64,000 nucleotides of DNA. Origin: JABFXX01 sp036489755 (GTDB taxonomy: Bacteria; Myxococcota_A; Polyangia; Haliangiales; Haliangiaceae). Where the stretch lies: contig DASXFD010000090.1 of NCBI GenBank assembly GCA_036489755.1, positions 1 to 64,000 on the forward strand. Direction: 5' to 3'. Below, piece after piece: positions 29,611 to 38,621 of the stretch (the first letter of the stretch is position 1; each line of letters begins with the position of its first letter). A program made the position numbers and the translations under genes. Under the pieces are notes generated by a model that was not told the origin of the DNA, searched no databases, and saw only the letters and a list, made by a program, of their open reading frames with translations.

Positions 29611-30738
29611 ATGGCTGACGATCCGCGGCCTGGCATGATCGTCGGCGGTCGCTACGAGTTGATCGAAGTCGCCGGACGCGGTGGCATGGCTGACGTTTGG
29701 CGCGGTCGCGTGCGCGGTGACTCGGGATTCGTCCGAGACGTCGCGATCAAGCAGATGCACCAGAATCTCGCAGAGCAGCCGCCGTACGTCTCGATGTTCG
29801 TCGAGGAGGCGCGCGTCGGCTCGATGCTGCAGTCGCCGAACGTCGCCGAGGTTCACGACTTCATCCACGACGCGGGCAATTACTACATGGTGCTCGAGTG
29901 GATCGACGGGATCGATCTCGGCACGTGGATTCGCTGGCACGTCCAGCGCAACGAGCCGACGCGATGGGAGCTCGTCGCAGCAGTCGGCGTCGGAATTTTG
30001 CGGGGTCTTGCCGCCGCGCACGAACGCAACGGGCCCGATGGCCAACCGCTGCCGGTCGTGCATCGCGACGTGTCGCCGCACAACGTGCTGCTGACGACGC
30101 GCGGCATGGTGAAGCTCATCGACTTCGGGTTGTCGCTCGCGAACGATCGCGCGCACGAGACGACCGAGCCGGGCATCGTCAAAGGCAAGATGTCGTATCT
30201 CGCGCCCGAGATCGTCGCCGGCGGCCGGCCGGTTCCCGAGAGCGATCAGTTTGCGTGCGGCTCCGTGCTGTGGGAATCGCTCGTCGGCCGCAAGTTGTTC
30301 GAGGGCACGACCGACTACGAAACGTACACGCGCCTGCGCGACTGCATGGTGCAGCCGCTGCGGCCGTTCCGGCCCGACGTGCCGCAGCCGTTCGTCGCGA
30401 TCGTTCAGCGCGCGCTATCGCCGACGCTCGAGGCGCGGTTCCCATCGGCGCGCGAGATGGCGCGCCAGATCGGCACGACGCTCAAGAAAGTGCAGCTCCG
30501 CAAAGATCTGCATACGGTGCTCGCGCGCACCGTCGAAGAAGCGCGCGCGGGCATGGGGCTCGGACCGCTCACCGGCGATCCGTCGTCGGCGACGCCGGTC
30601 GCGCAGATCGTCGGTGACGACACACCGCGCATCGAGCTCGCGCCGAAGGTCGAGACGGTCTCGCTCGGTGCGAGCGCGCTCGACAAGCTGCGCGGCTTGC
30701 GACACCGCCTGCCGTTCTTCGGCCGGCGGCGCGGCTAG
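29611..30738 (+). CDS. Serine/threonine protein kinase (Hanks type)
   Basis: The 375-residue kinase has its catalytic domain at about residues 15-290: Gly loop GRGGMADVW, VAIK Lys, HRDVSPHNVLL catalytic loop (the 'VSPHN' version common in myxobacteria instead of LKPEN), DFGLS, and KGKMSYLAPE in the activation segment. The C-terminal 80 residues are a soluble tail ending in basic LPFFGRRRG. No membrane helix is present, so it is probably cytosolic. Its likely targets are FHA-domain partners such as those encoded at 23 and 38 kb, but that is inference. The gap to the divergent SirB1-like gene is 65 bases. Confidence 0.92.
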   Translation: MADDPRPGMIVGGRYELIEVAGRGGMADVWRGRVRGDSGFVRDVAIKQMHQNLAEQPPYVSMFVEEARVGSMLQSPNVAEVHDFIHDAGNYYMVLEWIDGIDLGTWIRWHVQRNEPTRWELVAAVGVGILRGLAAAHERNGPDGQPLPVVHRDVSPHNVLLTTRGMVKLIDFGLSLANDRAHETTEPGIVKGKMSYLAPEIVAGGRPVPESDQFACGSVLWESLVGRKLFEGTTDYETYTRLRDCMVQPLRPFRPDVPQPFVAIVQRALSPTLEARFPSAREMARQIGTTLKKVQLRKDLHTVLARTVEEARAGMGLGPLTGDPSSATPVAQIVGDDTPRIELAPKVETVSLGASALDKLRGLRHRLPFFGRRRG

Positions 30739-30841
30739 AGCCCGGCGTCCCGCGCAGCCGTGGCAAGTACAACCGCCACTGCGACCTCGTGGCATTTCGG
30801 GATGATGCCGCGGCATGGCGGTTGCGACATCCAGTCCGCGT

Positions 30842-31180
30842 ATGCGTCGCCTCTCGCTGATCGCCACGGCGATTATTTCGGTCGCCGCGCCCGCCTGGGC
30901 GCAGACCGACGGCGACGAACAAGCCTCCACCCGAGCACAGAAGAGCGTCGACGCGTCGCATGCCGCGAACGACGACCTCGCGATCCATCGGGTCCGCGAC
31001 GTCGATGACGTTGTCGGTGGCACGCGCCGTTATGCGCTCGGCGCCGGCGCGATATTCGGGATCCCCGGCTCGGTCCTGCCGGACATCGTCTCCGCTCTGC
31101 CGATCTGTCCCGCGCCGGCGCTGATCGAGACGCCGGATCGCAACGTCGTCATCGCGCTCGGCGTGGTCGGTCGCTTCTAA
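30842..31180 (+). CDS. Small exported protein of unknown function
   Basis: The 112-residue product has a Sec signal (MRRLSLIATAIISVAAPAWA, cleavage before QTDG). The ATG at 30842 is preferred because the basic MRR leads straight into the hydrophobic core; an in-frame ATG 27 bases upstream (30815) would add nine residues. The mature part is about 92 residues with a Gly-rich segment (LGAGAIFGIPGSVLPDI) and ends GVVGRF. It could be a short beta-hairpin or periplasmic protein. I do not recognise a family. Its stop shares a CTAA with the stop of the convergent lipoprotein gene. Confidence 0.5.
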   Translation: MRRLSLIATAIISVAAPAWAQTDGDEQASTRAQKSVDASHAANDDLAIHRVRDVDDVVGGTRRYALGAGAIFGIPGSVLPDIVSALPICPAPALIETPDRNVVIALGVVGRF

Positions 31181-31878
31181 AAATCTTCGGGCGCCGTGCC
31201 CTCGGCCGGCTTCTGCGGATCTTCGTCTTTGGGCGCCGGGCGGATGTAGATGTCGTCGATCCGCCACTCGTCGTTCTCTTTCTTGAGCACGATGCGATAG
31301 CGGATCCCGTTCTCGTCCCAGCGCAGCTCGGCGTGCGTGTCGTTCTCGGGATCGAGGCGATCGTGCTGGTGCTTCGCGAGCCCGGTGATGAAGCCCTGCA
31401 CTTGCTTGACGAGCCCGTCGCGGCGGCGCTGTGTGAGCACGTCGAGCGCGCCGGTGACGTCGCGCGCGCTGACTGCATCGGCGAACAGCCGGACCGCGTC
31501 GTGCGGGTTCTTGGCGCGCGACCGCCCGATCAGCTCCGACTGGAGGCGCCACGACTGATCTTCGCGATCGAGCTCGACCAGCTTGCCGTCGGAGAAGCTC
31601 ACGAGCGCGTGCTCGCCGACGTCCGGGTTGCCCTTGAGGCTCTCTTCCAGGACCTTCGCCTGCCACGCGCGCTCGCCGGCCGTTTGCTTCCACTGCAGCG
31701 AGAACTCGTCGAAGCTGATCTGCCTGCGCGTATCAGCCGACAACATCTCGTACGCCGCGTGCGGGTCGTTGGCCTCGAGCGCGTGGACGTACGCGCGCAC
31801 GCCCGTGGACGCCGGCGACGACGGACCACCCGCGCCGCCACACGCGGCGAGCCCGACTGCCAAGAGCGCGGCCTTCAC
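31177..31878 (-). CDS. Predicted lipoprotein with a repeated DUF4878-like fold
   Basis: The 233-residue protein starts at GTG 31878 with VKAALLAVGLAACGG (lipobox GLAAC). The frame is open upstream through the terminator hairpin, so an earlier start is unlikely. The mature part repeats a pattern seen in NTF2-like lipoproteins: DPHAAYEMLSADTRRQISFDEF with QSWRLQSEL, then DAVRLFADAVSARDVTGALDVL with DEWRIDDIYIRP. The two halves are probably tandem cystatin/NTF2-like folds. The role is unknown, likely in the envelope. Confidence 0.65.
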   Translation of the reverse strand: MKAALLAVGLAACGGAGGPSSPASTGVRAYVHALEANDPHAAYEMLSADTRRQISFDEFSLQWKQTAGERAWQAKVLEESLKGNPDVGEHALVSFSDGKLVELDREDQSWRLQSELIGRSRAKNPHDAVRLFADAVSARDVTGALDVLTQRRRDGLVKQVQGFITGLAKHQHDRLDPENDTHAELRWDENGIRYRIVLKKENDEWRIDDIYIRPAPKDEDPQKPAEGTAPEDF

Positions 31879-31896
31879 GCGTTCACAATAACGTGC

Positions 31897-31935
31897 CGAA
31901 AAAATAAAGCCACCGAAGCACCATGCTTCGGTGGC
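31897..31935 (-). terminator. Rho-independent terminator
   Basis: On the minus strand a perfect 12-base stem (GCCACCGAAGCA/TGCTTCGGTGGC, loop of three) is followed by TTTATTTTTT. It ends transcripts arriving from the LRR gene (32080-33396) and nadB upstream. It stands only 19 bases before the lipoprotein start codon, so it also insulates that gene or could act as an attenuator. The stretch 31936-32079 has no recognisable ORF of its own and might belong to a small RNA that uses this terminator. Confidence 0.85.
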
Positions 31936-32079
31936 CCCCCGAGCTGCGTGGCCGTCCGTCAAGATCCGGCAGCTAGGAGTTGATGGACGCCGGTATTGCG
32001 AGGCAGGTGCCAGCTTTACCGGCACGTTCTGGCGGCCAGTTGGGGCAGCGCTGTGAACGCCGGTTGACTCGGCGTGGTG

Positions 32080-33396
32080 TTACCGCGTGTTCGGTTTCTT
32101 CGGCTTGGGCTTGGCGCGCGCGACGAGCTTGCCCTTGAGGTAGATCCTCGCCTTCGCGAGCGTAGGCGAGCCGGCGAACACGGTCGTCATCTCGGGCTTC
32201 CAGCGCGGCTCGTTGAGCGTGAGTCGCTCGAGGTTTGCGAGGTACGGCGATTCGGCGATCGCCGTGCCGCCTTTCTGGCCGATCCGGTTGTGGCCGGCCT
32301 CGAGCTCCCGCAGCTGTGCGAATGCCGGGCAGCCGGCGATCGCGAGCGTGCCCGCGTCGCCGAGCGAGTTGCGCTCGACGCGCAGGCGCCGCAACGCCGG
32401 CAGCGCGAACGCGTCGCAGAACGCCGCCATCCCGCCGGCCCCGAGCGCGCAGTTCTCGACATCGAGCTCGATGAGGTTCGCGAGCGTCGTGCTCGATGCC
32501 AGGCGCGCCGCTTCGGTCGGTGGGATCCACGTCCCGCGCAGCGACAGCTCGCGCAGGTTCTCGAGCGCGGGCCCGGCGAGCGCGTCGGCGAGCCCTTCGG
32601 ACTCGAGCGGGTTGAAGTCGAGCTCGAGCGCTTCGAGCCGCCACGCACCGTTCGCGATCGCGCGCACGCCGGCGAGCGTGAGCCGGTTCGACGCGAGCCC
32701 GAGCCGCCTGACGCCGCGCAGGTGCGGCGATGCGGCGAGCGCGGCCGCGCCGTGATCGCCGAGCACGAGCTGCGTCGGCTGCGCGTCGTAGAACTGCGCG
32801 AGCTCGCCCCACGTCGACGCCCTGATCGCGAGCCGCTCGAGGTTGCGCAGCGCGGCCGCGGCGGCGACCTCGCGCGCGATCGCGTTGCCGCCGCCGGGGA
32901 GGTCGAGCTCGAGTGCGACCAGCCGCTCGAAGTGCCGGCCGAACACGCCCGCCACCGACGGTCGCGCCCGCTTGTGCGTCGGCTCGACCGCCCCTTGCGT
33001 CAGCTCGAGCTCGCGCAGCGCGGGCGCCAGCGCGAACAGCGCGTCGAGATCGGGCACGCACGCGAGCGTCAGCTTCGCGCGCTCGACGAAGCCGCGCACG
33101 TGCTCGAGCTTGTAGCGCTCGAACAGGTGCTGGCTCGGCAGCTGCTCGAGCAGCGGGCGTAGCCAGGCCGCCTCGTGCGCGGCGAGCAGCTTGTTCTCGG
33201 CCACGCGCATCGCTCGGCGATTCGCGTCGTCGGGCTCGGCGGCGAGCCGGCATTGCAGCTGGATGAATTCGCCGCGCGGATCGCCACGCAGCGTGAGCCA
33301 ATCGGCGTAGACCATGCGCGGCGCGTCGTCGTCGGGCGCCGCCAGCACCTGTTCGATCAGGCGCCGCTCGTGATCGACGTCATCCGCGCGGTCCAT
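32080..33396 (-). CDS. Leucine-rich-repeat protein with TIGR02996 domain
   Basis: The 438-residue protein opens with the 'repeat-companion' TIGR02996 domain: a short acidic helix, then DDDAPRMVYADWLTLRGDPRGEFIQLQ. This domain is frequent in myxobacteria and planctomycetes ahead of LRR or other repeats. From about residue 120 onward there are leucine-rich repeats of roughly 24 residues (LRELELTQ, LEALELDFNPL, LRELSLRGTWI, LRRLRVERNSLG). The C terminus is Lys/Pro-rich (KPKPKKPNTR). Probably a protein-interaction scaffold. Its start overlaps the end of nadB by 17 bases, so it should be co-transcribed. Confidence 0.8.
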   Translation of the reverse strand: MDRADDVDHERRLIEQVLAAPDDDAPRMVYADWLTLRGDPRGEFIQLQCRLAAEPDDANRRAMRVAENKLLAAHEAAWLRPLLEQLPSQHLFERYKLEHVRGFVERAKLTLACVPDLDALFALAPALRELELTQGAVEPTHKRARPSVAGVFGRHFERLVALELDLPGGGNAIAREVAAAAALRNLERLAIRASTWGELAQFYDAQPTQLVLGDHGAAALAASPHLRGVRRLGLASNRLTLAGVRAIANGAWRLEALELDFNPLESEGLADALAGPALENLRELSLRGTWIPPTEAARLASSTTLANLIELDVENCALGAGGMAAFCDAFALPALRRLRVERNSLGDAGTLAIAGCPAFAQLRELEAGHNRIGQKGGTAIAESPYLANLERLTLNEPRWKPEMTTVFAGSPTLAKARIYLKGKLVARAKPKPKKPNTR

Positions 33397-34969
33397 TCGT
33401 CAGCTGGATTTCGGTGTGGTGCGCTTCGGGCAGCTTGTCGGGATAGTCGAGCGTGAAGTGGATCCCGCGCGACTCTTTGCGCCGCGACGCGCACTCGATC
33501 ATCAGATTTGCGACGAGCGCGAGGTTGCGGAGCTCCACGAGGTCGCTCGTGATCTTGAAGTCGTAGTAGTACTGGCGGATCTCGTCGCGGACGAGCGCGA
33601 TGCGTGCGCGCGCGCGGGCGAGCCGCTTGTCGCTGCGCACGATGCCGACGTACGACCACATGAAGCGGCGGATCTCTTCCCAGTTCAGCGTCACGACGAT
33701 CGCGTCGTTCGAGTCCGTCGCGTCGTGCGTCTGCCACGGCGTGACGTGATCGGGCCGGATGCGCGGCGAGTCCTTCACGGCGGCCGCCGCGCGGTGCGAG
33801 AACACCATGCCCTCGAGCAGCGAGTTCGACGCGAGCCGATTCGCGCCGTGCAGGCCCGTCATCGCGCACTCGCCGATCGCGTAGAGGCCGCGCACCGTCG
33901 TCGCGCCGAGCTTGTCGGTCTTGACGCCGCCGCACTGGTAGTGCGCGGCCGGCACGACCGGAATCGGCTGCTTCGTGATGTCGATGCCGAGCGACAGGCA
34001 GCGCTCGTAGATGTTCGGAAAGCGGCCGCGCACGAACGCTGCATCGAGGTGCGTCATGTCGAGGAACACGCAGTCGGCGCCCGATTTCTTGAGCTCGTTG
34101 TCGATCGCGCGGGCGACGACGTCGCGCGACGCGAGCGACTTCATGGGGTGGTAGTGCTCCATGAACGTCTCGCCGCTCGCGAGCTTGAGCACGCCGCCTT
34201 CGCCGCGCAGCGCCTCCGAGATCAAGAAGCTGCCGGCGTGCGGGTGATAGAGCACGGTCGGATGAAACTGCGTGAGCTCGAGATCGCCGACGACGGCGCC
34301 GATGCGATACGCCATCGCGATGCCGTCGCCGGTCGCGACCTCGGGGTTCGACGTGTAGATGTAAACCTTGCCGGTGCCGCCGCTGGCGAGCACGGTCGCG
34401 CGCGCACAGATCGTCTTGACCTCGCCGGTACGGCGATCGAACACGTACGCGCCGAAGCACGCCGGATCGCCGCCGTACTTCGCGAGGGACAGCAAGTCGA
34501 TCGCGATGTGCTCGTCGAGGATCTGGATGTTCGGATGCTTGGCGACCGAGGCGATCAGCGCGCGCTGGATCTCGCGGCCGGTGATGTCTTCCCAGTGCAC
34601 GACGCGGTGCCGCGTGTGCGCACCTTCGCGGCCGAGGTCGAGCTCGCCCGATGGATCGCGCGCGAGTCGCACGCCGAGATCGAGCAGGCGCTGGACCTGC
34701 GCGGGACCGTCCTCGACGCACATCTCGACGACGTCGCGATCGCACAGGCCATCGCCGGCCGCCAGCGTGTCGGCGACGTGGGTCTCGAAGCTATCGTCGC
34801 TCGCGAGCGCCGCGGCGACGCCGCCTTGCGCCCAGTTCGTGTTCGTATCGCTCGGCTGCTTCTTCGTGATGACGGTGACGCGGCCGTGCTCGGCGGCGAG
34901 CAGCGCAAAGTTGAGGCCCGCGATTCCGGATCCGATGACGAGGTAGTCGGTCTCCAACGGCTCGGCCAT
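33380..34969 (-). CDS. nadB: L-aspartate oxidase
   Basis: The 529-residue FAD flavoprotein oxidises L-aspartate to iminoaspartate, the first step of de novo NAD synthesis. It shows the Rossmann motif VIGSGIAGLNFALLAAE, TNWAQGGVAAAL, HRVVHWEDITGREIQRAL, QFHPTVLY, LISEALRGEGG and YAIGECAMTGLHGANRLASNSLLEG. The start at MAEPLETDY is preferred; an ATG five codons upstream (34984) is possible. Partner genes nadA and nadC are not in the window. This de novo gene is separate from the salvage locus at 53-60 kb. The gene is divergent from the PilT-like gene downstream. Confidence 0.92.
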   Translation of the reverse strand: MAEPLETDYLVIGSGIAGLNFALLAAEHGRVTVITKKQPSDTNTNWAQGGVAAALASDDSFETHVADTLAAGDGLCDRDVVEMCVEDGPAQVQRLLDLGVRLARDPSGELDLGREGAHTRHRVVHWEDITGREIQRALIASVAKHPNIQILDEHIAIDLLSLAKYGGDPACFGAYVFDRRTGEVKTICARATVLASGGTGKVYIYTSNPEVATGDGIAMAYRIGAVVGDLELTQFHPTVLYHPHAGSFLISEALRGEGGVLKLASGETFMEHYHPMKSLASRDVVARAIDNELKKSGADCVFLDMTHLDAAFVRGRFPNIYERCLSLGIDITKQPIPVVPAAHYQCGGVKTDKLGATTVRGLYAIGECAMTGLHGANRLASNSLLEGMVFSHRAAAAVKDSPRIRPDHVTPWQTHDATDSNDAIVVTLNWEEIRRFMWSYVGIVRSDKRLARARARIALVRDEIRQYYYDFKITSDLVELRNLALVANLMIECASRRKESRGIHFTLDYPDKLPEAHHTEIQLTNGPRG

Positions 34970-35004
34970 GCGTGTTGCGACCATACCGGATAAGATGCTC
35001 GGAG

Positions 35005-36876
35005 GTGAGCGCGCAGCTCGAGCAGATTTTGGCCTACCTCGACCGCGATGGCGTCAGCGAGCTCGTGATCGCGATCGGACGGCCGATCGCGATGAAACAA
35101 AAGGGCGCGTACGTCAATCTAACCGCGCGCCCACTCACGCCGCCGATGCTCGCATCGCTCGTCGCGGACACGCCACTCGCGTCGGCGCTGCCGAAGGCGG
35201 ATGGCTCGCACGAGCCCATCGAGCTCGACGTCGGCCGCCGCAAGCTGCGCGTGCGCACCGGCAAACGCGGCGAGGAGATCGTCGTGCGCGTCGAGCTCGT
35301 GCCCGGTGGCGCCGCACCGCGCGGCGAAGCGCCACGCGACAGCATGCCGGCCATCACCGCTCCGATCGCGCTCGCCCCACTCAAGTCATCCGGTCCGTCG
35401 CCCGGACCGACCACGGTGCCATTCGCTCCCGGCGCGCAGACCGGCGCGGGCGTGTCGGCGTTGCTCGCCGCCGCGGCGAAACCGGCTCCCGTCGCGGCAC
35501 CGCCCGCGCAAGCGCCAACGCCCGCGCCAACACCGGCGCCGGCATCGACACCGGCCAAGCCGTCGTTTGCATCTCCCGAGCTGTCGCTGGACGACGACAT
35601 CCCGGAGCTCACGCTCGAGCCGGTGAAGCAGGGCGGCAAGCCGGCCGAAATTACATCGCACACGATTCAATCGCACACGACACAATCGGCGCCCGTCGAG
35701 GCGACGTACATCGAGGTGCCGCGAACCGGCCCGCCGGCGCCGCCGGAGTTCGCGAAGCTCGTCGCGGCCGCGCGCGCGGCGAAGGCGAGCGATCTGCATA
35801 TCGCGACCGGCCGCACGATCGTGATGCGCGTCGGTACCGATCTGGTTCCGCTCGGCGATCCGGCGCCGCTGTCGCCCGAGACCGCCGACGCGCTGCTGTT
35901 GCCGCTGCTCGCCGATGATCAACGCGCGCGCATGGCCGAGGTCGGCTACGTCGATCTCGCAGTCGATGCGCCGGGCGGCGGCCGGCTGCGCACGAACATC
36001 TCGCGACATCAGGTCGGCCTCAAGGGCACGTTCCGGCTCGCAATGGCGAAGCCGGCCACGCTCGACGAGCTCGGCCTGCCGAAAGATCTCGCGAAGGTCG
36101 TCGCGCAACACCAGGGCTTCGTCGTGATCGCGGGCCCGAGCGGCCACGGCAAGACGACGACGATGAACTCGCTCGTCGATCTGCTCAACAGCACGAAGGC
36201 GCATCACATCCTCACCGTCGAGGATCCGATCGAGATCGAGCATCCGCGCAAGGTCGCCGTGGTGTCGCAGCGCGAGGCCGGCCGTCACACGAAGAGCTTC
36301 GCGGCGGCGCTCAAGGCATCGCTGCGCGAGGACCCCGACGTCATCGTGATCGGCGAATTGCGCGATCGCGAGACCGTCGAGATCGCGCTGACCGCCTCGG
36401 AGACCGGCCACCTCGTGCTCGCGACGATGTCGACGCCGTCGGCGGCCAAGACGCTCGACCGGCTGATCGACATGTTTCCGCCGGAAGAGCACAGCCAGGT
36501 GCGCGCCTCGATCGCCGGTGCGCTGCGCGCGATCGTGGCGCAGCGGTTGTTGCCCGCGGTCGGCGGCGGCGTGGTGCCCGCGATCGAGCTCGTCACCGGC
36601 GTGCTCGCGCTCGCGACGCTCATCCGCGACGACAAGCTCTATCAGCTGCCCAACTTGCTCCAGCGCGGCCGCGCGTTCGGCATGATCCGGTTCGATGAAT
36701 CGCTGCTCGAGCTCGTGCGCATCGGCAAGATCACCGAGGACACGGCGATCGCCGTCGCGGACAACAAGAAGGAGCTGCAGCATCAGCTGCACCCGCAACA
36801 GCAGGCCGCACCCGCCGCGACCGCGCTGCCCAAGAAGGGCGCGCTCGGCAGCTTGTTCGGAGGCGACAAGAAGTGA
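35005..36876 (+). CDS. PilT-like ATPase with N-terminal extra domain and degenerate motifs
   Basis: The product has about 623 residues. Residues about 1-90 are a small GspE-N-like alpha/beta domain (LDRDGVSELVIAIGRPIAM). A Pro/Ala-rich disordered linker follows. Residues about 245-590 are a PilT-family AAA ATPase beginning AAARAAKASDLHIATG. Walker A reads GPSGHGKTTT (His in place of Ser). The Asp box VEDPIEIEHP and Walker B VIVIGELRD are intact. The His box reads TGHLVLATMSTPS, without the usual His-Thr pair. It may be a regulatory or less active retraction ATPase. The start is uncertain (GTG 35005, or GTG 34972). The stop overlaps the next gene's GTG. Confidence 0.8.
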   Translation: MSAQLEQILAYLDRDGVSELVIAIGRPIAMKQKGAYVNLTARPLTPPMLASLVADTPLASALPKADGSHEPIELDVGRRKLRVRTGKRGEEIVVRVELVPGGAAPRGEAPRDSMPAITAPIALAPLKSSGPSPGPTTVPFAPGAQTGAGVSALLAAAAKPAPVAAPPAQAPTPAPTPAPASTPAKPSFASPELSLDDDIPELTLEPVKQGGKPAEITSHTIQSHTTQSAPVEATYIEVPRTGPPAPPEFAKLVAAARAAKASDLHIATGRTIVMRVGTDLVPLGDPAPLSPETADALLLPLLADDQRARMAEVGYVDLAVDAPGGGRLRTNISRHQVGLKGTFRLAMAKPATLDELGLPKDLAKVVAQHQGFVVIAGPSGHGKTTTMNSLVDLLNSTKAHHILTVEDPIEIEHPRKVAVVSQREAGRHTKSFAAALKASLREDPDVIVIGELRDRETVEIALTASETGHLVLATMSTPSAAKTLDRLIDMFPPEEHSQVRASIAGALRAIVAQRLLPAVGGGVVPAIELVTGVLALATLIRDDKLYQLPNLLQRGRAFGMIRFDESLLELVRIGKITEDTAIAVADNKKELQHQLHPQQQAAPAATALPKKGALGSLFGGDKK

Positions 36877-37925
36877 ACATCGCTTCGCTGTTCGATCGCC
36901 TGCTCGAAAAGGGCGGCTCCGATCTCCATCTCACGCCGGGGTATCCGCCGATGCTGCGCTTGCGCGGTCAGCTCGTCGCCGATGGCAACGCGCCGCTGTC
37001 GAGCGCCGAGATCGAAGCGATGCTGATGACGCTGGTCAGCCCGACGCAGCGCGCGCACTTCGAGTCGACGGGCGACCTCGACTTCGCGCACGCGCACGGC
37101 ACGCGCTCGCGGTTTCGCGCGAACTACTTGAAGAAGCTGACGGGCGTCGGCGCGGTGTTTCGCGCGATTCCGACCACGATCAAGACGATGGACGAGCTCG
37201 GCGTGCCGGCCGGCATCAAGCGGCTCGTCGACCTGCGGTCCGGGCTCGTGCTCGTCACCGGCCCGACGGGCAGCGGCAAGTCGACCACGCTCGCCGCGAT
37301 GATCGATCACATCAACCGCACGCGCGCCGGCCACATCCTCACGATCGAAGATCCGGTCGAGTTCGTGCACCAGCCGCGCAAGTGCCTCATCACGCACAAG
37401 GAGGTCGGCGAGCACGTGCCGTCGTTTCTCGACGCGATCCGCAGCGCCGGCCGCGAAAACGCGGACGTGATCCTCGTGGGCGAGCTTCGCGGCGCCGAGA
37501 CGATGAAGGCGGCGCTGCAGCTCGCGAGCTTCGGCATCTTGATCTACGCGACCGTGCACACGAACTCCGCCGGCGCCACGATCGATCGCTACGTCAACGC
37601 GTTTCCCGCCGATCAGCAGTCGCAGATCCGCGGCCTGCTCGGCGATTCGCTCGCCGGCGTGGTCGCGCAGCAGCTCGTGCCGAAGATCGACGGCGGCCGC
37701 GTCGCCGCGCACGAGATCCTGATCGGCAACCTCGCGCTCGCCGCGCTGATCCGCGAGGGCAAGACGCAGCAGATCGGCAGCTTCATCCAATCGGGCGCCG
37801 GCGACGGCATGCAGACGATGGATAGCTCGCTCGAGAAGCTCGTGACCGGCGGCATCGTCAAGGCGCAGGACGCGCTCGAGAAGGCGCTCGACAAGGAAGC
37901 GTTCGCGAAGCTGGCCAAGGCGTGA
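36873..37925 (+). CDS. pilT: Type IV pilus retraction ATPase PilT (canonical form)
   Basis: The 350-residue protein is the most canonical PilT in the window. It has GGSDLHLTPGYPPM, Walker A GPTGSGKSTT near residue 131, IEDPVEFVH, VILVGELRG, and the typical PilT end ALIREGKTQQIGSFIQ with GMQTMDSSL. The His box contains VHTNSAG. A hexameric motor would power pilus retraction and twitching. GTG start at 36873 overlaps the stop of the preceding PilT-like gene (GTGA), so the two subunits are probably made together and may form a mixed motor. Confidence 0.9.
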   Translation: MNIASLFDRLLEKGGSDLHLTPGYPPMLRLRGQLVADGNAPLSSAEIEAMLMTLVSPTQRAHFESTGDLDFAHAHGTRSRFRANYLKKLTGVGAVFRAIPTTIKTMDELGVPAGIKRLVDLRSGLVLVTGPTGSGKSTTLAAMIDHINRTRAGHILTIEDPVEFVHQPRKCLITHKEVGEHVPSFLDAIRSAGRENADVILVGELRGAETMKAALQLASFGILIYATVHTNSAGATIDRYVNAFPADQQSQIRGLLGDSLAGVVAQQLVPKIDGGRVAAHEILIGNLALAALIREGKTQQIGSFIQSGAGDGMQTMDSSLEKLVTGGIVKAQDALEKALDKEAFAKLAKA

Positions 37926-37979
37926 CGGCGATCGCGCCGAAGTAGCTTCGCGGCGCGCATCGGGCTACGATTTTTGGAC

Positions 37980-38621
37980 GTGCTGCGCTCGCTTGCCATC
38001 CTGCTCGTCGTCGCCGGCGTCGCGCGCGCGGACGTGTACTCGTGGACGGATCCCGACGGCGTCGTGCACTACACCAACATCCGGCCGTCGGGCGGCAACT
38101 GGCACAAGATCGCCGACACGATGGCGCCGGCCGGCTCGAAGGCGTCCGCGCAACGCGGCAGCTGCCCGCGCTGCGACAAAGTCCCGGCGACCGACAACTC
38201 GCCCGAGCGCTTTCATCGCTACGACCAGTACATCCAGGAAGCATCGGAGCTGTATCGGATCCCGGTGCCGCTGATCCGCGCGGTGATCAGCGCCGAGAGC
38301 GACTTCGATCCGCACGTCGTGTCGTCGATGGACTGCAAAGGCCTCATGCAGATCCATCCCGACGTGTATCGCGACATGGGCACCGTCGGTGACGTCTTCG
38401 ATCCGCGCACGAACATCATGACGGGCACGCGCCTGTTGCGCTGGCTCGCGAACCGCGTCGACGGCGATCTCGTGCTGACGATCGCGGGCTATCACGCCGG
38501 GCTCGGCTCGCTCGCGAAGTACGGCTACACCGTGCCGCCGTACGCGTACACGCGGCAGTACCTGAAGATGGTGCTCGACCGCTACTACAAGTACAAAGCC
38601 GAAGAGCAACGGGCTCGCTGA
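37980..38621 (+). CDS. Lytic murein transglycosylase with DUF4124 domain
   Basis: The 213-residue exported enzyme begins at GTG 37980, giving a Sec signal (MLRSLAILLVVAGVARA). Residues about 20-60 look like DUF4124 (DVYSWTDPDGVVHYTNIRP), often found before cell-wall hydrolases. The SLT fold follows: IPVPLIRAVISAESDFDP with the catalytic Glu, then CKGLMQIHP and ILTAGYHAGLGSLAKYG-like text (here LTIAGYHAGLGSL). It would cleave peptidoglycan, possibly to let the adjacent pilus or secretion machinery cross the wall. Its stop overlaps the next start by one base. Confidence 0.88.
   Translation: MLRSLAILLVVAGVARADVYSWTDPDGVVHYTNIRPSGGNWHKIADTMAPAGSKASAQRGSCPRCDKVPATDNSPERFHRYDQYIQEASELYRIPVPLIRAVISAESDFDPHVVSSMDCKGLMQIHPDVYRDMGTVGDVFDPRTNIMTGTRLLRWLANRVDGDLVLTIAGYHAGLGSLAKYGYTVPPYAYTRQYLKMVLDRYYKYKAEEQRAR

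Noticed and set aside
31936..32079. Possible tRNA or riboswitch before the terminator
   Set aside because: No cloverleaf, anticodon arm or known aptamer pattern could be built by eye; left as an unexplained stretch.
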